A DNA stretch of 64,000 nt from Rhynchopus sp. YZ270_cl-10 (GCA_964035575.1 OZ037833.1:1178001-1242000), one strand, 5' to 3'. Positions 49,061-62,819 are shown, counted from the stretch's first letter. Numbers and translations are program-made. The notes: a model not told the origin generated them from the sequence alone.

Positions 49061-50334
49061 TTTAAATCTGCTCTGCAACTCTTGTGACTCCCCCTGGACC
49101 TATCCCGACAATGGAGTGACGTCGCAAGGTGAGGGAGTCAACTGTGTTCACAATTCGTGGGTCTACAACACACCCTTCCCCCGTTTTTGTGTGTGTTTTT
49201 TTTCCCCTCTTTTCCTTTTAGATGGTTATGTGTGAGCGTGTGTACCAATGTAACAATCAGGTATGGGTTACTTCCCCGTACAAAGTGGTGTCAATCCACA
49301 GAGCGGTATCAATACGGTGGTGTTTCGCACCCCCCTGATTTTTACCGAGTTGGGTATTAACAAGGTCACGCCGTTACCTCATTGCGTTTTTTTTGTTAAA
49401 TTGTTGACAAAAACTCCATCTTTTGATTGAAAATATCATCTTAATCAATACTTCTTGACAACATTTTACTAGTATATTGTCAGCCACCACTTCTGCGAAT
49501 CTCACATGCATTTTTTGTTAAAAAAAAGGAGGGCCCTTTTTCTATGCTCCACGTTATCCATTTCCCCCCCCCGTTTCTTAACTTTTTTATTCATTTGCAA
49601 TGTGACACCCCCCCTTTTTTTCCGTAACAACGACCCCCTTTTTTTACCGAAAAAGGCAGGGGAAAAAACCCCACATAAACACCCCTTTCCCTCTCCCTCT
49701 GCCCCCTTCCCTAGCAACCATCCATGGGTGGAGTGGCTTTACCACTTCCCATGCTATCCATCTATCCAACCCAGTGTTCAAGGTGTGTGCTGCATTTGTC
49801 TCACTGTAGCCAGACCAGGCACGTCCATGCTAGTTTCAAAAGCTTGTTACCGTACCCCGTTTGTTAGCGACAGTTTCGTTTGTACCCTACTTTTTATTTT
49901 GCAAAAAAAAAAACAAAACAAAAGATTTTTTTCAATAGAGGAGACGACGCTGGACAAAACTCCATCTTTAGTTTGAAAATATCAGTTTGTACACTTCCCA
50001 TGCCACATAAGGCTTTATGTAGGCAAGATTGTACCTCTCGTATTTATCTTCCGAGTGTCGAAAAACACCCGGGTGTTTGCACCCTGCAGGCATTAAGTCT
50101 GTCTGAGCAACCATTTTCCCCGAAAGAATGGAGGTGAGAGTGCATCATGCTGTATTCTTCTATGAAATTGAAACTATACGAATTTAATTAAAATTTTGGG
50201 AGGTGGGCTTCTGGTGAGGCGGTCCCCCCCTCTTGTTCATTACGGCGTGGGTAGGACTACGTGGTATCAATGTGTTCACATTTTATGTATTTAGCTGCTA
50301 GTTAACTACACGGCGACCTTGTAACGAATGTGAT

Positions 50335-50382
50335 CAAGGTGACTATGCACGAGAGGCTTATGCTCAGCTTACAAACTTTTCC
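50335..50382 (+). repeat. Intergenic 45-nt motif, copy 7
   Basis: CAAGGTGACTATGCACGAGA then GGCTTATGCTCAGC and TTACAAAC with a short pyrimidine tail. Confidence 0.75.
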
Positions 50383-51824
50383 TCTGTAAGTGACATGACA
50401 TGCTGCATACATGATACATACCATGTTACAATGACATGAAAATGACATGAAAAAGCATGGTAATTGTCACATGACATGCTATATCATGTCATATGACATG
50501 CTTTTGTGAGTTAAGGAAATTCCACCAAAAAAATTCATAACAAAATGCATGGCACATGACATGCTTTATCATATCATTTGGTGTGGCTGAAGGGAGCGAT
50601 AGTGCTATTTTTGTGCTATTTTTTCATCATTTTTTTTTTCTCTTTCGCATGCCATTGTTTGTCACGTCGTTTTAACATACTATGATCGCCATGGTACACA
50701 AGGTCGCCGTGTACTAAAATAGCCCCCCACCCAGATGCTACACTATTCCATGCAGACCCATGCGAATAGTGTGCGCTGTGGTAAAGGGGTCGGGGGACAT
50801 CCCCTACCCACACCCCCCCTGTGCAGTTGCTCTCATGTGTGGCCTTAGTATTCTGTTCGCCCTGCAACACCCCTTGCCCCTCCTCACCCCCTTTCCTAGG
50901 GAGGGAACAGCCGTCTCAGGTATCAATTCCAACCCCTTCCCCCCCACCTGCCTGTGGTCAGCTTTCTAAGCACACCCACTTGGTGTGAGTGCCCCTCATA
51001 GCATGTATCATGGTGAAGTAGGTGATGGTTTTATTGTTGGCTTACGGTATGCCAACGGTGAAACAAACCACAAGGAAAACTACAAGTTCAGTCATTTACT
51101 TCATCGTTGTGTGAGGAAAGCATCGAGCACTAGGCTGTGTGATGAAGTGCTAAAGGCAGCAGTGGTGGGGTGTGTTGTGACGTGTTTTGCTGATGGCAGA
51201 ATACAGTTTGTTGTGTTCTGCTGTGAGTGAAATGTGTAGAAGAATAATGCACAATGTAGTTATCATTGGGGTTGGTTTTGATTTACGTTTTGTGTTTTGT
51301 GCTTGTTTTTTTTTTGAGATCGCGTAACTTTCCCCCTTTTTCTTTGTATTATCATTCACAGATGCTGTGCGCCAGAGGCAACAACCATCTAGTTTTTCTT
51401 CTTTTATTTTTTCTCAAATGCTTTCTGTGCTTTCTCCCTGAATTGAAAGCACACGAATTTAATTCCTTTTTTTTTAAGCTGTCCCCGTGTGGAATAACAC
51501 AGGGACATAAAGGGAAAGTAAGCCGCGACTCTCAATAGGAGGAGGTGAATTGGGCGTTGCAGTGTGTGTGTGTGTGTGTGTGTATGTGTGTGTTTGATAA
51601 CTAATAGGGGTAATTCTTGTGCAGAATATGGCCTCAATGTGTGTGTGTGTGCGTCGTTACAATACGAACGATAAAAGTCAAACGAAGCAAAAACTCGAAA
51701 AGAGAACTGTGTTGAAAACCTCTGCAAATGGCTTGTTTCCCCTTCCCTCTCCCCTCTCTGCTGTCACTACCTTCCCCCTCTCACCATTGCACCAGATTTG
51801 TATGCTGTAATAAACACAACGACG

Positions 51825-53957
51825 ATGAAGCTCCTCCCGCAGCTCCTCACAGCGTTGTTTGCCTGCGGACATGCGCACAAGATGAATGTGTGTTCGTCCA
51901 CAGCCGCGTCGCAGCCAGGGACGGTGACGTTCTGGTTCTCAACCTATGCGCACGTCTCGAATGTGATGCCTGGCGCACGAGGTCACATCAAGGCGCCCAC
52001 TGGAGTGGTCACGACCGCGCCGTTTGCGAATCCGTGCATCGTGGCAGCTCGTGTGTCGTCTGCAGGGCTGACGGTGTCGGATCTCGCAGACACGATTGCG
52101 GCAAACTGTCCTTCGAGTGCATACCCCGCAGACAGCACCCTGACCTGCTACGACGCAGGCAGCGTCGAACTGTACGCAGTCGGGCGCACCGGGTCCGAGA
52201 CACCGCACACATGCCTCACGCAAGGGGGTGTGGTCGCGTCCATTGCAGTATGGTACTCTGTTGTTGTGGGGTCAGCTGTGTCCGGATCATACGAGGTGTG
52301 GACCACAGGTACCGGAGACGTGCTGGACCCTGGGCTTGGGCCAGACCTGCCTGACCCGTGCTCGATGGATGCTTCGCGCCACTTCTTCCTGCCGTTGAGT
52401 GTCGCTGTGGGGAGTGCTGTGTGCACAACGCAGCCCGAGAACGTGTCCGCGAATGTCGTTCCAGAATCGCTGCTGCAATGCAACGGGGGGGAACACGACA
52501 TTCCTGTGGGCACGCAGTGCAATGTGCAGTGCGAGTCAGGCTACAGGCCTGTGGGAGACCTAGTGTGCGAGGAGGACCCAACGAACAGTAGCCTCGCTGA
52601 CTGGTCGACGTCGTTCTCGTGTGTGGCGCAGACCTGTGGCCTGCCGGACAGTGGGAACAACGCAGCCATCTCGTCCATGATAGCCGGTGTGTCGCTGCCG
52701 TGCACACGCTTCACGCCTGCTGGCGCGGAGTGCGAGTTTGTGTGCCTTGCCCCGTCAGGTCTGGTAGGTGTTGGGCACATTGCCTGCGACGGGATGGGTG
52801 CCTGGCAGCCCGGCTCCAACTACGAAGGGTGTGTGGCGTTCACGCCGGAGCCAACAGCTTCCCCATCGACCCCTGTCCCGGACACGACCGCACCCCCCAC
52901 ACCGTCGCCACCAACCAGCGCACCCCCAACACCTGCACCGCCAACCTCTGCACCACCCACACCAGTCCCAGACACACCTGCACCCACACAGTGCACTGCC
53001 CCAGACACGGCACCCCTCACATGCGAGGCGACAGCGTCACGTGAGTGTGCATGGCGTGTGGTGCAGTCTGGCCGCCTCCTGGCTGTTGGGTTCTCTGCAG
53101 ACGGGAGCCGTGTTGCAACAGGGAGCGACGACGGGGTGCGTGTGTACGACAGCACGACTGGGGTGCAGGTGGCGAAGCTGGCGTGTGCAGACTTTGCGTC
53201 GCACGACGTGACGTTCTCGAGCGACGGAGCACGTGTTGCTGTGGGTGGTGCTGGTGGGCGTGTTGTTGTGTGCGACGCTGTGACGGGGGAGCTCGAGGTG
53301 ACGCTGATGGACATGCGTGCGGTGGGGAGTGTGCCGGTGCGCCGTGTGCGCTTCACGCCCGACGCACGCTTCCTTGTTGTGAGCGGTGGTGGGAGCGACA
53401 TGCGCACACGTGTGTTTGACGTGATGTCGGGTTCGCTGGAGCCGGAGATTGTGATCCACAAGCACGCACGCGAGGTGGCGTTCTCTGCAGACGGGGCGCT
53501 GCTGGCCACGTCGTGGGGCACGGAGGTGGACGAGGTTGTGACGGTGTGGCGTGTGCAGAACGGTGCCAAGGTGGCGGAGCTGCCGTCGCGGTTTGCACGT
53601 GTGACGGCACTGTCGTTCTCTGCGTCTGGCGACGAGTTGCTGCGTGGGATGGACGACGGGACAGTGCGCATGAGCAAGTGGGCCGGCGGGGCTGTGGGCG
53701 AGGGTGCGGTGACGGAGCGCCTTGTGCTTGAGACGCAGACGAAGACTGTGTTTGACGCTCGGCACTCGCCAAACGGGGCACTGCTTGCTGCTGTCGGGGA
53801 GGGTGAGGTGACGGTGTGGCGTGCGGCTGGGAGTGTGGCACACCAGCTCTACGGGCACACGCGTGCAGGGCTCCCGCGTCTCGCGTTCTCACCTGACAGC
53901 ACACGCCTTGCCACAGCAAGCCACGACGGCACGCTGCTTCTGTGGGATCTTCTGTAG
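51825..53957 (+). CDS. Secreted sushi-domain plus WD40 beta-propeller protein
   Basis: 710 residues, single exon. The ATG at 51825 is chosen because MKLLPQLLTALFACGHAH is a good signal peptide. Residues 20-195 form a domain I do not recognise (VTFWFSTYAHV, AFANPC). Two sushi/CCP-like modules follow (about 205-340), with paired Cys and GxW (CNVQCESGY, CEFVCLAPSG, CDGMGAWQPG). A Thr/Pro/Ala linker spans about 345-390. The last 320 residues are WD40-type repeats (VGFSADGSRVATGSDDGVRV, LAFSPDSTRLATASHDGTLL ending LWDLL). WD40 propellers are rarely secreted, which makes the architecture unusual. Partner unknown; extracellular binding is inferred. Confidence 0.88.
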   Translation: MKLLPQLLTALFACGHAHKMNVCSSTAASQPGTVTFWFSTYAHVSNVMPGARGHIKAPTGVVTTAPFANPCIVAARVSSAGLTVSDLADTIAANCPSSAYPADSTLTCYDAGSVELYAVGRTGSETPHTCLTQGGVVASIAVWYSVVVGSAVSGSYEVWTTGTGDVLDPGLGPDLPDPCSMDASRHFFLPLSVAVGSAVCTTQPENVSANVVPESLLQCNGGEHDIPVGTQCNVQCESGYRPVGDLVCEEDPTNSSLADWSTSFSCVAQTCGLPDSGNNAAISSMIAGVSLPCTRFTPAGAECEFVCLAPSGLVGVGHIACDGMGAWQPGSNYEGCVAFTPEPTASPSTPVPDTTAPPTPSPPTSAPPTPAPPTSAPPTPVPDTPAPTQCTAPDTAPLTCEATASRECAWRVVQSGRLLAVGFSADGSRVATGSDDGVRVYDSTTGVQVAKLACADFASHDVTFSSDGARVAVGGAGGRVVVCDAVTGELEVTLMDMRAVGSVPVRRVRFTPDARFLVVSGGGSDMRTRVFDVMSGSLEPEIVIHKHAREVAFSADGALLATSWGTEVDEVVTVWRVQNGAKVAELPSRFARVTALSFSASGDELLRGMDDGTVRMSKWAGGAVGEGAVTERLVLETQTKTVFDARHSPNGALLAAVGEGEVTVWRAAGSVAHQLYGHTRAGLPRLAFSPDSTRLATASHDGTLLLWDLL

Positions 53958-54668
53958 GTCTCTGCAGAGGACCTACTCAACTACTGACCCCCTATACCTA
54001 TGCTTTCAATTTATTGAATGCATATGTTGAAATACTAAATAGAAACCCGGATCATCAATGCTGGCCTGTACTCCACCGAGATACAACGATCCTATCCTCC
54101 TAGCATTCTGTTCTCTTCCCACATGGGTCGGGTGTGTATGTGGTTTTTGTTTTTTGTGCTGCTTGTGTTCGCAGAGGCATTTGCACCTACATTGCCCACA
54201 TTTTTTTTTTTTTTTTTTTTTGTTGATAATCCCGAGATACACGTTCATCTTTCCATTTTCCTTGTTTTTTTATTTTTTATAGCATGTGAATAAAAATCGT
54301 GGCGGCTATCTTGGCATAGTCGTCTCAAGTCAAAATCAAAAAAGAGTATAGCTTGTGGTGACCCCCCCCGAAAATGCTGGCGGGGACCCTGACGGTTCCA
54401 TTGCCAACTTTCTATTTCCTCCGCTCTAGAACGTCATTTGCCCTTTCTTTTTGATTTGAACTATTTTTTTTCTTCCATTTGTTCGAAACCAGAGTTTCCC
54501 CCCCTTTTGAAATGATTCAAAAGATAGATCGTAGAATGCAATGCATATCAATGTGAAACACACCGAAATCCATTCTCCCTCCCTCCCCTCCGCTCCGCTC
54601 CCCCCCCTTTTTTGTCCTTATTCCTTTACCATCAGAGTTACTATTTTTTGTCCTTATTTGTCGCACTG
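53958..54668. other. 3' flank of the WD40 gene
   Basis: No gene supported. T runs, C runs and a CTCCGCTCCGCTCC stretch precede the trinucleotide repeat. Confidence 0.45.
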
Positions 54669-56939
<2,271 letters not shown>

Positions 56940-56985
56940 CAAGGTGACTAAGTATGCGAGGCTTAGGTTCATCTCCCAACGTTTC
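56940..56985 (+). repeat. Intergenic 45-nt motif, copy 8
   Basis: AAGGTGACTAAGTATGCGAG then GCTTAGGTTCATCTCCCAAC and a pyrimidine run. Confidence 0.8.
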
Positions 56986-57482
56986 CCCCCCCCCCTTTCA
57001 TGCCCTCATGTGTCGAGGTTGCACTAAAGACGAGGAACAGATGTGGGTCGCTTCCCTCAGAAACATGCTGCAAAATGTGGTGCAGATGTCCTCAAGGCCC
57101 TCTTTGAGACCCGATATTGTCTGTTGTCGTTTCCTATCATGGTAAGGCGTGAGTTTTGAGCCTTCACGGGGGGGTGGGTCTATGATATGTGCATCTGAAT
57201 ATGCAGTGCACTGTCATATGCTGTGTTTTGCTCTTTCTGTGTGGTGTCTAGTTGAGTGCAGAGGACGTGATGTGATGGGTTTTTATGCGACAGAGGTGCG
57301 CGGGGTCTTTTGGGGTGGGCCAAGAGGAAGAGAGGAAGGGACAGAGGGGGAAATGGTGGCAGTATTGCGTTGGTAGCGTATGTTGTGTGTCAGGGTTGCA
57401 CAGCGTGGTGATGGGCATTCTGCATGATGCAGAGGAAAGGCAGGCCATCAGGGTTGTGGGGGTGGGGGTCAAATAGCCGTCA
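56986..57482. other. Spacer before the TA-flanked MITE
   Basis: No supported gene. Ends at the TA target site of the small element at 57485. Confidence 0.4.
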
Positions 57483-57484
57483 TA

Positions 57485-57683
57485 CACGGTGGACTCTTTC
57501 TGGAAAAGGGCAACTTAAAAAGAGGGCAACGAGAGGGAGTCCCGACTTCCCCAAGCGGGAGTGCCAACTCCCACTATCGGGAGTCTCGACTCTCCCTTTC
57601 ACTCCCGAAAGGGGGGAGTTGATACTACCCCCTTTTTGGAACTCCGGGATATAGTTGCCCTTTTCCAGAAAGAGTCCACCGTG
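57485..57683. mobile_element. 199-bp MITE with 31-bp terminal inverted repeats and TA duplication
   Basis: The ends, CACGGTGGACTCTTTCTGGA at left continuing AAAGGGCAACT and its exact complement at right, are perfect for about 31 bp. TA dinucleotides at 57483-57484 and 57684-57685 flank the element, the signature of Tc1/mariner-type insertion. The centre is made of GGGAGT(C/T) and ACTCCC words that can fold. Too short to code for anything; it needs a transposase from elsewhere. Confidence 0.88.
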
Positions 57684-57762
57684 TAGTCATAGTCCCGTTG
57701 TTTTTCTGTATGGGTGTCGTCCACAAAGGCAGTTAGTTTTAGCAGGGTCCTAGGTATAGTAT

Positions 57763-57789
57763 ACGGAAAATGTGTAACACATTTTCCGT
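57763..57789. repeat. Hairpin ACGGAAAATGTGT / ACACATTTTCCGT
   Basis: A 12-13-bp perfect inverted repeat with almost no loop. ACACATTTTCCGTTTCCC occurs again in part at 58430-58447. Confidence 0.8.
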
Positions 57790-57954
57790 TAAATCCGGGG
57801 GTTTTTTTTTGGGGGTAGTACCCAGGTGCACCCCAAAAAATAATCCCAGAAACCGTGGGTCCCTCCTACACTCACTCACAACAGAATTTTTTGCTACCCA
57901 AAAAAATCTCAATTTCCCATACGAAAATGCTCGCATTCAGAAGGAAAAAGAAGC

Positions 57955-58110
57955 ATGCATCATAGCGAAAGAAAAAAAAGTAGCGTACCGTGCGCCTGCG
58001 GCGCAAGCTTACAACAACCCTTCCCATGACATAGTTTGGCTGTAAAAAAAGTGCAATTTTAAGCGTATTTTTTGGAAATGTTGCGTACCGTGGCTTCGCC
58101 AGGAACTTGG
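57955..58110 (+). repeat. GTACCGTG module, complete copy
   Basis: First half: AGCGAAAGAAAAAAAAGTAG, CGTACCGTG and the hairpin CGCCTGCGGCG. Middle: CCCATGACATAGTTTGGCTG to GCAATTTTAAGCG. Second half: GAAATGTTGCGTACCGTGG with hairpin TGGCTTCGCCA. The same order is seen at 61075-61180 (first half and middle) and 63540-63690. Confidence 0.92.
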
Positions 58111-59090
58111 GGCGAACCTATATAGGCCCCCCGCTCCCGAACAAAGAATACAAAGTGTATCTTTGTGTCGCTTTTCTAGTCGACTGTCACAGATCATCAT
58201 CATCATCATTATCATAGGGGTGAGGTTCGGGTGCACGATTCTTTCGTGCCACACATTCTTGGATGATCACCCCGAGGAGATTGTCCGGCAGTTCGTTGGG
58301 AATCGGGTTATCCCTCTCCATTATGCGAAGGATGTCCTCGACTTGACATTACGTATGGGTAGCATCCATTTTTTGGGGCTGTTGTGGGGTAGGAATTTTC
58401 CGCGCGCAGCGCGAAATTTTTTTTTTCAAAACACATTTTCCGTTTCCCTTTTTTTTTGGACCTAGAACCCTGACTTTTCTCTCTCTCTCTCTTTTTTTTT
58501 TATTTCAAATAGAACGATGGTTTTGGCTGAGGCCCCGAGTTAGGCTGAGGCCTGGCACGAACGGTTCCAGGCATTTTGCTAACCATCGTTCCATCGTTCC
58601 GGCGGTTTGGCGTTTTTTTTTTTTTTTTTTTTTTTTCTCATCGTCAGGCATGGGGGGTGAAACATCTTTTCAGATGATGTGGAATCTTATCATCTTTTTC
58701 ACATCGTGTCACGTCGTGAAAAAAAGGAAAAAAAAAAAAAAAAAAAAAAAGTGCTCGCACACGATCTGCAGCAGTTCTACTCAATATTTTTTCAGATGAG
58801 TCACCACCACGGTTCGCACGGATCGCGATCCGTCAACTGCGGTACTTTTCCGGGAAAAACAAAAAAAAAAAAAAGTGGGGTGCGCACGGGGGTCGCGCTA
58901 CGCCCCTACCGACTACCGTAGATTTTTGACGATTTTGCTCGGTACGTTTTTCCTTACTAAAACCAGAGAATCTCATATTTCATAGTAAGAGTATTTCGGA
59001 GTGTTTTTGGACACACATGTGACCCCACCGTGGAGAGCAATCGGCTCGCGCAATCCAAAGAAAGCAGAGAAAAAGGAAAAAGAAAAAAGA
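58111..59090. other. Repeat-rich spacer
   Basis: No supported gene; an open frame at 58163-58465 has no recognisable domain. 58480-58555 is a copy of the dispersed repeat at 21240-21325 (TCAAATAGAACGATGG, GGCTGAGGCC twice). 59014-59050 (CATGTGACCCCACCGTGGAG) recurs at 60808-60842. Confidence 0.55.
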
Positions 59091-59125
59091 CAAAAGTTGG
59101 GTACCGTGCGCCTGCGGCGCTACTG
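59085..59125 (+). repeat. GTACCGTG module, first half only
   Basis: A GGGTACCGTG core followed by the hairpin CGCCTGCGGCG; the rest of the module is absent. Confidence 0.85.
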
Positions 59126-59237
59126 TGTTCCCACTCAAAGCACCACAATTTCATCTGAAGTTAGGTTTTCAAACCTGAAAACCCCTTGTTTACGAGTATG
59201 GGTTCATATTTTGCAAAAATTTTAATTATATACTCTA

Positions 59238-59372
59238 GGGAAATATTGAAGCTATATTTACCTGAGGGGGGTGTCAACCACCAAGGGTTCGGATTTACCG
59301 AGCCGAAGGCGAGGTAAATCCGCACCCGAGGTGGTTGACACCCCCCGAAGGGAAATATCTTCAATATTTCCC
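59238..59372. mobile_element. 135-bp palindromic MITE-like element
   Basis: GGGAAATATTGAAG at left and CTTCAATATTTCCC at right are inverted. Inside them GGGGGGTGTCAACCA and TGGTTGACACCCCCC form a second perfect inverted pair, so almost the whole unit folds on itself. No clear target duplication. Confidence 0.8.
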
Positions 59373-59380
59373 AAGAGTTT

Positions 59381-60222
59381 GTAATTTTATTTCCCAAAAT
59401 AAAGTGCCAAAAGCCAAATTGCTTAGGAGATTGTAACCCTTGCGTGCTGTTGGTTGATGGGTGTGTGGGGAGGTGAATGGTGGTGGTAAACAAAAACTTT
59501 TTGGTCGTCGCCTCCTTCTTTTACGAACCCTTAGGAGGAGAGTGCCCAAACGGGGGGAAAGCCACCTGCAGCTTCTCCCTGTTTTCGTGTTCATGTGTGT
59601 AGTTAAGCCTACTGAACACATACCGCATGGTGTTTGGTTTATACTCCTTCTCCTAGGCTTGTTCACAGAAGTGTACTTTGGTGTAACCCTAGATGGTCAA
59701 AACACCCGATTTTTGCGGGTTTTTGCATTTTTTGGTGCCCAAAAACCCAACGCAGGGGTCGAATTTTTCCCGGATTTTTTTTCTGCCGAGATTTTTTTTT
59801 GATTTTTTGACAAGGCGTTGGCCCATACATTTTGACAGGTATAGGTGGATTTTTGTACAGAAAATGACCGGGGAATAAATTTGTGATGCTCAAAACAGCC
59901 CAATTCTTGCTTTTTTTGATTTTTTGGTCCTAGAAGGGTGCCTAGGGTGTAGTGAGCAGTCACAAAAAACACTTGGGAAAAAAGAAAAAAAAAATTTTTT
60001 TTGCTATTTTGCGTATAATATTTTACCTACCCATTTTTGGCTGGGATCCCCGGCTATTTACTATATTTTACCTGCTCAAATTACTATATTTACCTGCTCC
60101 AATTTTTTACGTGTAATTTGGTCGGGGAAAATCTGAAAATAGCAGGGAAATACTGACACTTTACCGTCCCTGCCTCCTAAGCAATTTGGCTTGAGGCACT
60201 TTATTTCGGGGAATAAAAGTCA
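59381..60222. mobile_element. About 840-bp element with 55-bp inverted ends
   Basis: 59381-59440 and 60165-60222 are inverted copies (TTATTTC, AAAGTGCC, CCAAATTGCTTAGGAG on the left arm) with several differences. The inside is AT-rich and non-coding: short frames near 59461-59890 show no domain. Confidence 0.7.
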
Positions 60223-60625
60223 ATAAAATTTTGTCCATTTTTCCAAAATGACCCCACCACTTTCTGCAATCGCGCCGAATCGGACGATGCGATCGACAAA
60301 AACGCGTGATCTGGACCCCAAAATTTTGGTCAAAATCACTGATCTGGGAACATGCTTGTTTTTGACCAAAGCAAAAAAAATTTCTTTGCCCTAAATCGGG
60401 CGTGGTAGGTGATACAATGGCTCAAAAAATCTAAAGAAAATCTCAGATTGACTTTTTCTGGAAAAAAATTTTCAAGTGAAAATTTCAGCCAAAAATACGG
60501 TCATTTTCACCTGATTTTTTTTTTTTTTTTTTTTCACGACGTTTTTTTTTTTTCACGATCAAGAAACGAAGTTGTGAGAGATTTCCGAAATTTTAGATCG
60601 TGATAAGATCTTTTACCCCCCATGG
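60223..60625. other. AT-rich spacer
   Basis: Nothing recognisable beyond T runs at 60517-60535 and 60543-60554. Confidence 0.4.
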
Positions 60626-62524
60626 TCAGGGATTTTTCTAATTCTGGATTGGGATTGGGATTTCGGCAGGGTTTTATCCAGGGGGGGTACAGGGGGTACA
60701 TTGTACCCCCTGAGGATTTTTCCAGATTTTTTTTTGAAAAATGTACCCCCTGTCAGGGGGTACATTTTGTCTTTTGGGGGTACATAGGAGGGAGGTCCTA
60801 TATCACATGTGACCCCACCGTGGAGAGCAATTGGCTCGCTCGGTCAAAAGAACAGGGTTTTATCTCCTTATATGTTAGTGGTCCCTAGACCGGGTAAAAT
60901 ATAAAAAAAAATATTTACCCGGTCTGGCCAAAAAAAAAAACAAAATGATAAATCTTGGGGGTACCTCACACCAACCTCTAAGAGTGACCAGAACTGGCCT
61001 CATGAACAAAGTGACCCCGTCACAGCCAGAACGCGACTCAATTGGTCAAACGCCGAAGGAAAAGGAAGCATACAGCATGGCGAAAGGAAAAAAGTAGCGT
61101 ACCGTGCGCCTGCGGCGCCAGATTGCAAGCCACCCATGACATAATTTGGCTGTAAAATGTGCAATTTTAAGCGCAATTTGTTGAAAAATTTGCTTATTCC
61201 GCAAAGGTGGGGAACGTGAGATGATATGCAATATGCGAGTGAATGCAGCAGTTTTAACGGTTTGCCGGGACATGTTCGCCGGAGGCGAAAAAAATTTTTT
61301 GACCACTTTTTTGCCAGACCGGGTAGACCGGGTAAAATTTTAAAATGTTTTTTCAAGATAAAACCCTGCAAAAGAAGCCAGGGAAATAGCTCCATATACC
61401 GAATTATGCGACATCGCATAATTCTGGATTTTTGGGGGAAAAAAAAAAAAAAAAAGAGGGATTTTTGGGCACTTTTGGGGGCCCCTCGCCCGACCCCCAG
61501 ATCTCCCAAATGACTGGAATGATGGAATCTTAAAATTTTCGCTCGCTGCGTTTGCAGAGGTACCATACCCTTATTTTTTTTCGCCTGCGGCGCCATTTTC
61601 CTTTTTTGCTCCGCAAAAAAGGGTTTGTTGAGTGACTGTGTGGTTGTAAACCAGCATTTTTACACCGTACCCTATTTTTTTTTCGCCTGCGGCGCCATTT
61701 ATTTTTTTCCATACGGAAAGTGGAACGTAAGGTGCAAAACCAAGCTCCGTAATAAGGGATTACATTCCGTTGTTTTTTTGTTATCTCGCATTTTGACCTT
61801 TCGCCTCTCCACTCAGGGAGGCTTGCGCGAAGCGCGCAACGACCGCTTTCGACCGGGCAAAAAAATTTTTCGCTTTCGCATAATTCCTGATTTTGGAGGA
61901 AAACCAAGCTATTTCCCTGAAAAGAAGCCAAAAAAAAAAAAAAAGTTAGACAGTGTCCCCATGCTACCCCTCCACGACAAGAAACATGATGTCTAGTTGC
62001 TCAAAGTTTTTTGCGACTGGTACTCTAAGCAGACAATTGGTGTAATAGGTTTACCCGACAAAGTTACACCAAGGCTGTGGTCAGACGGTCTAAGAACAAA
62101 GTGAACGTGCAGATACCTCAGCTCTTGTCTCTTATCAGCCAGGACTGCGAAAACAGCGATAACAAGTTGCAGCGATAATGATTTCTCTTCCGTACTGAAG
62201 TTTGCGTGTGAGAAACACTCCCGTACGTAGCCGTGGCAGTTGAAGTTATGCCAATGGTAGGATCGATAAGTTCATGAGACGGGCAAATCGGAGAACCAAC
62301 TTCGGGACGGCTCATACGAAGCCGTGCGAGAACAATTTGAGAAGATCAGCGTAGTTTTTTCCCCGCAGGGGAAAAAAATTTTCTTCATTACATCAAGCAC
62401 TAGTAAAAATTTCATTTTTTTTTTGGGGGGGAAATGTACCCCCTGAGGCCCAAAAACCCAGAATCCTGGATAAAACCCTGCTGATTTCGGGAAAATAAAA
62501 AAAATCCCTGAAAAAAAATCCCTG
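60626..62524. mobile_element. About 1.9-kb inverted-repeat element with internal repeats
   Basis: 60626-60720 and 62432-62524 are inverted relatives (GCAGGGTTTTATCCAGG and CCTGGATAAAACCCTGC; TGTACCCCCTGAGG in both). Between them lie GGGGGTACA repeats (60683-60785), a pair of ACCGGGTAAAAT palindromes (60890-60930 and 61314-61340), a GTACCGTG module (61075-61180), two TCGCCTGCGGCGCCATTT copies (about 61580 and 61685) and the repeat shared with 48195. No gene is supported; this looks like layered insertions. Confidence 0.65.
60940..61180 (+). repeat. Longer copy of the GTACCGTG repeat family
   Basis: AAATGATAAATCTTGGGGG, CAAAGTGACCCCGTCACAGC, GAACGCGACTCAATTGGTCA, the CATGGCGAAAGGAAAAAAGT lead, the GCGTACCGTG core with its hairpin, then CCCATGACATAATTTGGCTG. 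The whole 240 bp is matched in reverse at 39700-39920, defining one family. Confidence 0.9.
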
Positions 62525-62800
62525 TTTTTCCCTACAGCAATTTCAGGTACATTCTACCCCACCCCACCCCCAGAGAGTTTCGCCTGTGGGATGCGATCGA
62601 TCAACGCGATCAAATAAAGCGAAAAAGGGGAAAAGGAAAAAAAAAAAAAGTTCCGGGTTTTTGAGGAAAAAATTGGCTCTGCAGGCGGTTGCTGTAGTTG
62701 TGGGTGCGGATGTTCGCGTCAGTTGCAGGCAAGCGTCCAGCATCAGAGACATTTGAGGTGGTGCACAAAAAGACGTGTCAATCGCATTCAATTATGAGGG
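62525..62800. other. Spacer
   Basis: No gene supported. An A run and short CCCCACCCC repeats only. Confidence 0.35.
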
Positions 62801-62819
62801 TTGAAAGACGGAGGAGATC

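Larger units (their letters stand above)
47366..51824. other. Long intergenic region, no gene supported
   Basis: 4.4 kb rich in homopolymer runs and short open frames without domain or codon signal. It holds three copies of the 45-nt motif (48293, 49012, 50335), two related GGTAC(C/A)...CGGTTATTGTAC segments (47523-47660 and 47925-47985), a repeat shared with 61600-61680 (48195-48275), ATGACATG-rich sequence (50385-50505), a GGTGTGGCTGA repeat end (50577-50600) and a TG microsatellite. Confidence 0.5.

Noticed and set aside
62040-62340. Possible structured RNA gene in the less AT-rich stretch
   Set aside because: No tRNA or known RNA fold or promoter boxes could be recognised; it may just be older unique sequence.
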